In this document: positions 1 through 5,173 of the stretch, in pieces
How positions within the stretch are numbered: position 1 is the first letter of the stretch
How the letters are laid out: the number at the start of each line of letters is the position of its first letter
Assembly: GCA_017883125.1 (NCBI GenBank)
Contig: JADGOD010000043.1
Span: 1-6,510, forward strand
From: Acidimicrobiales bacterium
GTDB lineage: Bacteria > Actinomycetota > Acidimicrobiia > Acidimicrobiales > RAAP-2
Direction of reading: 5' to 3'
Length of the DNA: 6,510 nt
The notes under the pieces: model-generated
The model's database searches: none
Told to the model about the DNA's origin: nothing
What the model saw: only the letters and a program-made list of their open reading frames with translations
Position numbers and translations under genes: made by a program

Positions 1-523
1 GCGAGCCGAACACCGCCGGCGAGGCGATCGAGAAGAGCAGGTACACGGCGATCACGACGTTGACCAAGAACACCAGGATCGCGATGAACGTCGCCGCCGC
101 TACGTAGCTCTGCCCCACGCGCCGCGAGGGGGTGGTGGCCTCAGATCCGGCGCGAGCCAGCTCGATGCCTCGACGAAGGTGAGAGACGAGCAGCCCCACC
201 GCGATCAGCGTGATCGCCCCACCGAGGACGATGACGCGCGCCGATGCGTTGTTCGTCGAGCTCGGATGGCTGCCGATGATCGAAAGGATCGCCGAGACGA
301 CCGCTGCGGAGGCGAAGATCGAGATCAGGAGGGTCACCAGGGAGACGGCGAAGAAGTAGACCGCCTGTGGCCTGTGCCCGCTCGGATCTGGATCAGCCCG
401 ATTAGCCACGACGATGATGACGAGCGACCCGATGAAGATCGAGACGCCGATCACGCCCATCACGGCGACAACGAGTCCGACGATCGATGCGATTCCCGTC
501 ATTGCGCTTTGACCAGTCAACAT
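1..523 (-). CDS. Multi-pass membrane protein, N-terminal part (cut by window edge)
   Basis: The reading frame is open for 174 residues from ATG at 523 to the window edge, so the C-terminus is missing. Hydrophobic stretches lie at about residues 11-40 (long enough for one or two helices), 54-83, 96-115 and 139-168. Between them are a polar loop (NRADPDPSGHRPQ, 41-53) and a basic loop (HLRRG, 115-119, to SRRVG, 133-137), which fits an integral membrane protein with four or more helices. No catalytic motif is visible. The alternation of paired helices with an Arg-rich loop recalls DUF5671-type membrane proteins, but this is a weak impression. The start at 523 is preferred because a run of ten G lies 6 nt upstream as a possible SD; ATG at 502 has no SD. 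An in-frame ATG at 625 would add 34 residues with non-coding-like codon use and place the G run inside the gene. Function unknown. Confidence 0.75.
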   Translation of the reverse strand, partial: MLTGQSAMTGIASIVGLVVAVMGVIGVSIFIGSLVIIVVANRADPDPSGHRPQAVYFFAVSLVTLLISIFASAAVVSAILSIIGSHPSSTNNASARVIVLGGAITLIAVGLLVSHLRRGIELARAGSEATTPSRRVGQSYVAAATFIAILVFLVNVVIAVYLLFSIASPAVFGS

Positions 524-529
524 GACGCA

Positions 530-539
530 CCCCCCCCCC
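530..539 (-). repeat. Homopolymer tract G10 at the ribosome binding site of the membrane-protein gene
   Basis: Ten consecutive C on the plus strand read as ten G on the coding strand, ending 6 nt before the ATG at 523. The tract sits where an SD would be and is the only purine-rich element near this start. Runs of this length are prone to slippage. If the gene starts at 523, a length change would alter SD strength or spacing; if it starts at 625, it would shift the frame. It may also mark a sequencing or assembly uncertainty. Confidence 0.8.
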
Positions 540-930
540 TTGCGGCCGACGGGCGAACTGCCCGCACGGCGCGTTTCCTTCCGTATCGTACGCCGAGGAT
601 CAGATGACCCAAGGCGATGCACCATTCTTTAGCACTAATCACCGGGCGGCACCACAGTGAAATGGCTCGGCGGGCCCTGTGGGTCTGAGCAGTGCATCGT
701 GTTGGTCCTCTCCTCACAATGGAGTCCATCAGCTTCGGAGGATCTGATAAATGGGGATCAGCGAGACCAGCTCTGACCTGCGTGAGCTCAGCTCCCTCTG
801 CCGCGGTGAGCAGCGCAGGGGTCGTGCCTCTCAACAGATCCCTGGGTGTCAGCCATCATCATTTATCGAGAAGCGTCCGGTGCCATTCGGTGAATTCCGG
901 CTGCGCTGATGGATCGCTCCGTAACGAAGA

Positions 931-946
931 GGAGCTGATCAGCTCC
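931..946 (-). terminator. Candidate intrinsic terminator of the SDR gene (perfect palindrome)
   Basis: GGAGCTGATCAGCTCC is a perfect 16-bp palindrome about 45 nt past the SDR stop codon. As RNA from the minus strand it can fold into a 6-bp stem with a GATC loop, followed by the pyrimidine-rich TCTTCGTT, which resembles a weak U-tract. Position and orientation suit a terminator for the SDR transcript. Because the symmetry is perfect, a protein-binding operator is the main alternative. The core GCTGATCAGC recurs at 1896-1905. Confidence 0.35.
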
Positions 947-991
947 GAGATCCCGGGCACGCCAAGCGCTCTCTCCCGGCGCGCAAAGAGG

Positions 992-1810
992 TCAGAGGAT
1001 CGTGAAGCCGGCATCCAGCGGGAGGGAGACCCCCGTCATGAAGTGGGCCTCGTCAGAGACGAGCCAGGCCACGGCGTTGGCGATGTCCTCGGGCATCAAG
1101 ACGTCGATGGGCAGCGCATTGCTCAGGTTCTGGAGGGCGGGGTCTTCCGATTCGATCATCGCCAGCATCGAGGCGTTCATGATCATGTCGGTGGCCACCC
1201 CGGCCGGGTGGATCGAGTTCACCCGGATCATGTGCGGTGCGAGATCCAGGGCGAGGACCTCCATGAGGCCGACCAGACCCCGCTTGGACGCGTAGTACGC
1301 CTGGCCACCGGCCCGGTGGTGCGTCTTCTTGCCCCTGATGCCGGCGGTCGAGCTCGTGATCACGATCGATCCGCCTCGCCCGCCTTCGATGAGGGAGGGA
1401 ATCGCCGCCCGGACCGTGTGGAAGACGCCGGTCAGGTTCACGTCGATGATGTCCCGCCACTCGGCGATCGGGTCGACCTCTACAGAGAGCTTCAAGATCC
1501 CCGCATTGGCGATGACGATGTCGATCCTGCCGAGCTGGTCGAAGCCCGCCTGGAACCCAGCGCAGACAGCATCGAAGTCGCGCACGTCGGCGACGGTGGC
1601 GACGATCCGCCGACCTTCGGCCTCGACCAGCGCCACGGTCTCGGCCAGCTCGGCCGGGGTTGCGTTCGAGTAGTCCATCGTCTCGATGTCGGCGCAGATG
1701 TCGAGGGCGATGATGTCGGCGCCCTCGCTGGCCAGCTTCACCGCGTGGGCGCGGCCCTGACCCCGTCCTGCGCCTGTGATGAACGCCACCTTGCCGTCAA
1801 GCCTGGCCAT
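992..1810 (-). CDS. Mycofactocin-associated short-chain dehydrogenase/reductase (SDR)
   Basis: Predicted 272-residue classical SDR, a cytosolic NAD-type oxidoreductase for secondary alcohols or ketones. Visible motifs are the nucleotide-binding TGAGRGQG (12-19), an acidic residue after beta-2 (LDICAD, Asp37, favouring NAD), NAG (102-104), Asn125 in DVNLTG, catalytic Ser153/Ser154 in ITSST, and the YxxxK pair Tyr172/Lys176. The extended segment after beta-2 (ICADIETMDYSNATP, then LAETVALVE and GRRIVA) and the ending MTGVSLPLDAG match the subfamily related to carveol dehydrogenase that occurs with mycofactocin and keeps its nicotinamide tightly bound. Ser154 to Tyr172 is 18 residues, about five more than usual (RGKKTHHRAGGQ lies between). 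The ATG at 1810 has GAGGAG 8 nt upstream; a GTG at 1849 would add 13 residues overlapping a hairpin and is rejected. It follows the small barrel gene in a probable operon. Substrate unknown. Confidence 0.93.
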   Translation of the reverse strand: MARLDGKVAFITGAGRGQGRAHAVKLASEGADIIALDICADIETMDYSNATPAELAETVALVEAEGRRIVATVADVRDFDAVCAGFQAGFDQLGRIDIVIANAGILKLSVEVDPIAEWRDIIDVNLTGVFHTVRAAIPSLIEGGRGGSIVITSSTAGIRGKKTHHRAGGQAYYASKRGLVGLMEVLALDLAPHMIRVNSIHPAGVATDMIMNASMLAMIESEDPALQNLSNALPIDVLMPEDIANAVAWLVSDEAHFMTGVSLPLDAGFTIL

Positions 1811-1839
1811 GGTTCGCTCTCCTCGTTGTCCTGTTCCGG

Positions 1840-1855
1840 GCGCAGGCACCTGCGC
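1840..1855 (-). repeat. Short inverted repeat in the leader of the SDR gene
   Basis: Arms GCGCAGG and CCTGCGC (plus-strand sense) are separated by only CA. In RNA this gives a 6-bp GC-rich stem with a 4-nt loop, 29 nt upstream of the SDR ATG and just before its SD. With the hairpin at 1894-1907 it makes the spacer between the two minus-strand genes structured. It may affect mRNA stability or SDR translation; it could also be chance in GC-rich DNA. Confidence 0.4.
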
Positions 1856-1893
1856 GTGGCACTGATCGGTGCACTCCGAGCCGATGGTCCTCT

Positions 1894-1907
1894 TGGCTGA
1901 TCAGCCA
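1894..1907 (-). repeat. Palindrome / GATC-loop hairpin just after the small barrel gene
   Basis: TGGCTGATCAGCCA is a perfect 14-bp palindrome starting 6 nt past the TAG stop of the upstream gene. In minus-strand RNA it forms a 5-bp stem with a GATC loop and no U-run, so it is unlikely to terminate strongly. It could be a partial attenuator, an mRNA-stabilising 3' structure or an operator. It shares GCTGATCAGC with the palindrome at 931-946. Confidence 0.45.
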
Positions 1908-1913
1908 GTGCGG

Positions 1914-2261
1914 CTAAGGCCGCGGCCGCCACACCGAGAGCCCGACCGTCGACATGTCGAGCGTCTCGCTCATCGTCATCTCCCCCGAGAGGATCCGTCC
2001 GACCAGGTCGCCCATCACCTCGTTGCCGTCGCGGTCGAGCTCGTAGACGGCTAGGTAGCGGTGCGCCGGTGGCGCCGGTGCCTCCATCCCCTCGACCTCA
2101 GGGGTCTCGATGGGGGCGAGGTCGTAGCGCTTGGCGGTCACGACGCCCGGGACGGACAAGACCTCAGGCACGTGCGTCGAGTCGTACCACTCGTTGAACT
2201 CGTCGTCGTCTCCCGCGGTCGGGTTCGACAACACCAGCATCAAGCCGTTCTCCAGATTCAT
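1914..2261 (-). CDS. Small dimeric alpha/beta-barrel protein (EthD/DUF4286-like)
   Basis: A 115-residue soluble protein. The segment EFNEWYDSTHVPEVLSVPGV (21-40), followed by VTAKRYDL (41-48), is the hallmark of small ferredoxin-like proteins annotated as EthD-like or DUF4286 in actinobacterial catabolic clusters: the WYDxTHxPExLxxPG helix-loop, then a strand with Arg-Tyr. A second central strand is seen at RYLAVYELD (68-76), and the protein ends with the strand VGLSVWRPRP. Relatives form dimeric alpha+beta barrels, and some are isomerases, monooxygenases or accessory proteins. His30 is the best candidate for a functional residue, but no reaction can be assigned. The ATG at 2261 follows a GGGGGTGAG purine run. 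It is probably first in an operon with the SDR 103 nt downstream, and is transcribed divergently from the acyl-CoA synthetase. Confidence 0.85.
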   Translation of the reverse strand: MNLENGLMLVLSNPTAGDDDEFNEWYDSTHVPEVLSVPGVVTAKRYDLAPIETPEVEGMEAPAPPAHRYLAVYELDRDGNEVMGDLVGRILSGEMTMSETLDMSTVGLSVWRPRP

Positions 2262-2290
2262 GACTCACCCCCATTGATCGATGTGGGCGC

Positions 2291-2296
2291 ACAATA
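2291..2296 (-). promoter_or_regulatory. Candidate -10 element for the barrel/SDR operon
   Basis: TATTGT on the minus strand lies 30 nt upstream of the ATG at 2261, matching four of the six TATAAT positions (including T1, A2 and T6). No good -35 hexamer lies 16-18 nt further upstream, which is common in actinobacterial promoters. It would give a leader of about 23 nt containing the SD. Confidence 0.25.
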
Positions 2297-2396
2297 TCTC
2301 CTGGTCTGACCCGACGCCCGGGAGGAGTGCCGCTACCCAGGAGAGCGGTCGCCGTGGCCACTCCCTGCGGGCGAAGCCTCTGGTCCGAGTGACCGG

Positions 2397-2425
2397 GATT
2401 CCACCGATATCGGTTCGGTGGAATC
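2397..2425. promoter_or_regulatory. 29-bp inverted repeat, candidate operator of the divergent promoter
   Basis: Perfect 11-bp arms, GATTCCACCGA (2397-2407) and TCGGTGGAATC (2415-2425), flank a 7-nt spacer. A second perfect palindrome, ACCGATATCGGT (2403-2414), overlaps the left arm, so CGGT appears twice in tandem on the right. The element lies within about 4 nt of the centre of the divergent region, 136 nt from the minus start and 143 nt from the plus start. Such length and symmetry are typical of TetR- or GntR-type dimer or double-dimer sites controlling divergent catabolic genes, but no regulator gene is present in the window. Confidence 0.55.
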
Positions 2426-2567
2426 TCTGGCACCGCTGATACCCTTCGCATGCAGAGGGGGGTCTCTCTCATCAGCGGTCTCTGCTGAGCGAGCCCACCA
2501 TCCCCCGCACCGCTCGGGGCGCTTTCGAGAGGCCTGAGCTACCCCAGCCTGTAGACGGAAGGACGAC

Positions 2568-4172
2568 ATGAGGCACGATCTGGAGTTCATCAACATCCCG
2601 AACATCGCTCGGAAGGCAGCACGGGCGTGGCCGGATGGCGAGGCGATAGTCGACGCGGAGATCCGCTGGACCTTCGCCGAGGTCGAGCGTCGAATGATCG
2701 AGTCGGTCAAGGCGGCGATCTCCGTCGGCATCGGTCCAGGTGACCGGGCCGCACTCTGGGCGCCGAACATGGCGAGCTGGATCATCGCGGCGATGGGGAT
2801 CCAAGGTGCGGGAGGCATCCTCGTTCCTCTCAACACGCGCTTCAAGGCACAAGAGATCGAGCACGTCCTCACCAAGAGCGGAGCGAAGACCCTGATCTGC
2901 ATCGAGGACTTCCTGGGCACCGACTACGTCGAGATGCTCAAGACGGGCGCGCCGGAGCTCTTCGAGACGCTGACGGTCGTCTCGCTGGGGGAGACCAGGC
3001 ACGACGGGGTGCTGAGCTGGTCGGAGTACATCGCGGGCGGCAGAGAGATCGACGACGAGGCCGTCGCCCGGTCGATCGATGCGATAACCGCTGACGACCT
3101 CTCCGACATCATGTTCACCTCAGGGACCACCGGAGCTCCCAAGGGCGTCCAGCTCACCCACGGCCAGTCGCTGAGGGTGTTCGGCTGGTTGGGCGACCGG
3201 TTCACCTTCCAGGCAGGCGACTGCTACATCGTGGTCCCGCCGTTCTTCCACACGTTCGGCTACAAGGCGGGATGGATGTGCAACCTGATGTTCGGGGTGA
3301 CCACGATCCCTCAGCGCACCTTCGATGTCGACGAGATCCTCCAGACCATCCAAGACGAGCACGTGACCATCGTGCTCGGCCCCCCGACCCTGTTCACCGA
3401 CCTGATCAACTCTCCGAGGCGAGAGGAGTTCGACCTCAGCTCGCTGCGCGTCACGTGCCCCTCGGCGGCGAACGTCCCGGTCGAGCTGATCCACCAGCTC
3501 AAGGACGTGCTGAACTTCGAGAGCGTCTTCTCCGCCTACGGGCTCACGGAGGCGACCTCGGTGGTGACGGTCTCGGCGCTGGACGACGATCCCGAGGACG
3601 TGGCCAACTCGGCGGGGCGCCCGATCGACGACGTCGAGGTCATCGTGGCGGGTCCCGACGGCAACCCTGTGCCGACCGGCGAGGTCGGCGAGGTCCTCGT
3701 GCGTGGGTACAACGTGATGCGCGGCTACTGGGAAGATCCGGCCGCCACGGCCGAGGTCATCGATGAGGACGGGTGGCTCCACACCGGGGACATCGGCCGG
3801 TTCAACGAGCGAGGGTTCCTCTCGATCACCGACCGGTTGAAGGACATGATCATCGTGGGCGGGTTCAACGTCTACCCCGCCGAGGTCGAGCGCATCCTCC
3901 TGCAGCACGGAGGGATCGCGCACGCGGCCGTGGTAGGAGCGATGCACCCCCGCTATGGCGAGGTGGCGGTGGCCTACGTCGTGCCGATGCCTGGAGCCAG
4001 CTTGGAGGCCGACGAGGTGATGGAGTTCGCACGCAGCTCGATGGCGAACTTCAAGGTGCCCCGTGGGGTCGAGGTCGTCGACGATCTCCCGCGCAACGCC
4101 AGCATGAAGGTGCTTAAGGCCGAGCTCCGGGAGCGAGCGGCGCAGCTGTTCGCGGAGGCCGGGACCTCCTGA
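2568..4172 (+). CDS. Acyl-CoA synthetase (AMP-forming), FadD3-like
   Basis: A complete 534-residue ANL-superfamily enzyme, predicted to activate a carboxylic acid with ATP to an acyl-adenylate and transfer it to CoA in the cytosol. Motifs in order are the P-loop TSGTTGAPKG (184-193), FFHTFGYK (226-233), YGLTEA (324-329), HTGD with Asp408, the hinge region TDRLKDMIIVGGFNVYPAEV (421-440), and the C-terminal lysine Lys514 in NASMKVLK. The residue before Lys514 is Met instead of the usual Gly. FLGTDY (115-120), DDLSDIMFTSGTTG (176-189), GYKAGW and GPPTLF (271-276) resemble mycobacterial FadD3, which activates the steroid-derived acid HIP; the true substrate is unknown. Length fits the family. ATG is preceded by GGAAGG with 5-nt spacing. 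The gene is divergent from the SDR operon and convergent with the ABC exporter, and appears to be transcribed alone. Confidence 0.93.
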   Translation: MRHDLEFINIPNIARKAARAWPDGEAIVDAEIRWTFAEVERRMIESVKAAISVGIGPGDRAALWAPNMASWIIAAMGIQGAGGILVPLNTRFKAQEIEHVLTKSGAKTLICIEDFLGTDYVEMLKTGAPELFETLTVVSLGETRHDGVLSWSEYIAGGREIDDEAVARSIDAITADDLSDIMFTSGTTGAPKGVQLTHGQSLRVFGWLGDRFTFQAGDCYIVVPPFFHTFGYKAGWMCNLMFGVTTIPQRTFDVDEILQTIQDEHVTIVLGPPTLFTDLINSPRREEFDLSSLRVTCPSAANVPVELIHQLKDVLNFESVFSAYGLTEATSVVTVSALDDDPEDVANSAGRPIDDVEVIVAGPDGNPVPTGEVGEVLVRGYNVMRGYWEDPAATAEVIDEDGWLHTGDIGRFNERGFLSITDRLKDMIIVGGFNVYPAEVERILLQHGGIAHAAVVGAMHPRYGEVAVAYVVPMPGASLEADEVMEFARSSMANFKVPRGVEVVDDLPRNASMKVLKAELRERAAQLFAEAGTS

Positions 4173-4195
4173 CGAGCACCGGGTGTCGTCTCGTC
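4171..4195 (+). terminator. Weak hairpin right after the ligase stop codon
   Basis: GACGAG (4171-4176) pairs with CTCGTC (4190-4195), with a small inner CAC/GTG pairing (4177-4179 with 4183-4185) and a 4-nt bulge. It begins within the TGA stop codon and has no U-run after it. It may help end the ligase transcript, possibly with Rho, but is not a classical intrinsic terminator. Confidence 0.25.
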
Positions 4196-4222
4196 ACGTC
4201 ACCTAGGGCTCTTCGGAGGGAG

Positions 4223-4248
4223 CGCCGCAGCCCGCACGGGGGGCGGCG
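4223..4248. terminator. GC-rich hairpin between convergent genes, possible bidirectional terminator
   Basis: CGCCGC (4223-4228) pairs with GCGGCG (4243-4248), and CCC (4231-4233) with GGG (4238-4240) around a GCAC loop, giving a compact stem between the ligase and the ABC permease 3' ends. No T-run follows on either strand. The left arm also belongs to a perfect 10-bp inverted repeat, GGAGCGCCGC (4219-4228) with GCGGCGCTCC (4285-4294), so two exclusive folds are possible. Terminator function is inferred from position. Confidence 0.35.
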
Positions 4249-4297
4249 AGACCGAGTCGGCTGGTCACCACGTCGCTGATCGACGCGGCGCTCCGAT

Positions 4298-5164
4298 CTA
4301 CTCGGTGCGCGAGAGACCCCAGATCGCCAGGGTGAAGAAGACCAGCGCGAACGCCGTCACGATCACCATGTCGATCCAGATCGGCAGCACGTAGCCGTTG
4401 ATGGTCACTCCGGCGGCGAAGCGGGCCTGGGCGGCCGGGGACATGTTCTGGGCGGCGAAGATGACCTGTCGGAGCGGGGCGACGGCGTAGGTGAGCGGGT
4501 TGAGGCGCGTGATGACCATCAGCCACCTCGGCAGGCCGCTGAGGGGGAACAGCGCTCCGGAGAGGAACAGCATCGGCATCAGGATCATCTGCATGACAAC
4601 CTGGAAGGCCTCCATCTTCTGGATCCGGCTGGCCACGAACACCCCGAAGGTGGTCATCGCCACCGCCATGAGCAGCTCGAGGGCGATGACCTCGACGATG
4701 AGCAACGGCGTCAGATGGACCCCGACCAAGGGGGCCAGGGCCAGCATGATCGTCCCCTGGACGGCGGCGACAGAAGCCCCTCCGGCGGTCTTGCCGAGGA
4801 CCAGGGCGGTCCGGGACACCGGAGCGACGAGCATCTCGCGCAGGAAGCCGAACTCCCTGTCCCAGACGATGGAGATCGCCGAGAAGATCGCCGTCATCAC
4901 CACGCTCATCGCCACCACCCCGGGGAAGACGAACTGGCGGAAGTTGAACCCGCCGGTGCTGCCGACGAGCGAGCCCATGCCGTAGCCGAGGACGAAGAGG
5001 AACAGCACCGGCTGGGTGAGGCCGCTCACGATCCGGGTGCGGTTCCGGGTATAGCGGATGAGCTCGCGCTCCCAGACCATCCCGGCGACGCGGAGCTCGT
5101 CGCTGAACCGGGTGTCTCGGGCGGCGACCTCTCGGTGCGCCGTGCTCTGCGTGATCGCCGTCAT
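4298..5164 (-). CDS. ABC-2 type exporter permease, DrrB-like
   Basis: A 288-residue inner-membrane subunit of an ABC exporter. After a hydrophilic N-terminus (1-45), about six hydrophobic segments are visible near 48-66, 78-100, 126-146, 152-178, 190-208 and 260-284. Family features are the cytoplasmic coupling segment DREFGFLREMLVAPVSR (102-118), the SGALFPLSGLP region (202-212) and NPLTYAV (222-228), all typical of the ABC-2 membrane family that includes DrrB. It should form a homodimer with two copies of the adjacent ATPase. Relatives export hydrophobic drugs, lipids or glycolipids; no specificity can be read here. The ATG at 5164 has GAGGAGG 4 nt upstream, and this SD overlaps the ATPase stop codon. 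The intergenic gap is 9 nt, so the two genes are almost certainly co-transcribed and translationally coupled. Confidence 0.93.
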   Translation of the reverse strand: MTAITQSTAHREVAARDTRFSDELRVAGMVWERELIRYTRNRTRIVSGLTQPVLFLFVLGYGMGSLVGSTGGFNFRQFVFPGVVAMSVVMTAIFSAISIVWDREFGFLREMLVAPVSRTALVLGKTAGGASVAAVQGTIMLALAPLVGVHLTPLLIVEVIALELLMAVAMTTFGVFVASRIQKMEAFQVVMQMILMPMLFLSGALFPLSGLPRWLMVITRLNPLTYAVAPLRQVIFAAQNMSPAAQARFAAGVTINGYVLPIWIDMVIVTAFALVFFTLAIWGLSRTE

Positions 5165-5173
5165 CGATCCTCC

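Larger units (their letters stand above)
524..991. other. Intergenic region without a convincing gene
   Basis: This 468-nt stretch lies between the 3' end of the SDR gene and the 5' end of the membrane-protein gene, both on the minus strand. It is visibly less GC-rich than its neighbours. It should contain the promoter of the membrane-protein gene, but no convincing -35/-10 pair stands out. A perfect 16-bp palindrome at 931-946 is listed separately as a possible terminator. The only short frame with an SD is a 52-codon plus-strand ORF at 751-909, whose third-position composition is poor. Longer open frames crossing this stretch appear to be chance. Confidence 0.6.
2262..2567. promoter_or_regulatory. 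Divergent promoter region between the barrel/SDR operon and the ligase gene
   Basis: This 306-nt region separates two divergent starts and must hold promoters for both. It contains a 29-bp inverted repeat near its centre (2397-2425, listed separately). Two smaller inverted repeats lie on the ligase side: TCAGC/GCTGA at 2472-2488 and CCCCG/CGGGG at 2503-2519. A TATTGT hexamer on the minus strand at 2296-2291 is a plausible -10 for the barrel gene. No clear promoter is seen for the ligase; TACCCT at about 2440-2445 is only a weak -10 candidate. I looked by eye for a KstR-type operator (AAC and GTT half-sites) and saw none. Confidence 0.6.

Noticed and set aside
524..625. Extension of the membrane protein to an ATG at 625
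   Set aside because: The added 34 codons include rare ATA and weak third-position bias, and there is no good SD. Kept only as an alternative because of the G10 tract.
517..834. Minus-strand frame of 105 codons upstream of the membrane-protein gene
   Set aside because: TTG start, poor codon bias, mixed composition without motifs, and overlap with the better-supported gene start at 523.
1811..1849. N-terminal extension of the SDR to a GTG at 1849
   Set aside because: The extra 13 residues lack family similarity, overlap a hairpin, and the ATG at 1810 has a proper SD and the standard SDR N-terminus.
692..1900. Long plus-strand open frame of 402 codons across the SDR gene
   Set aside because: It lies antisense to a clear SDR, has Arg/Asp/His-rich low-complexity composition typical of GC-rich shadow frames, and shows no domain motif.
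2262..2567. KstR or KstR2 operator in the divergent region
   Set aside because: By eye, no element with the expected half-sites was found; the prominent inverted repeat has a different sequence.
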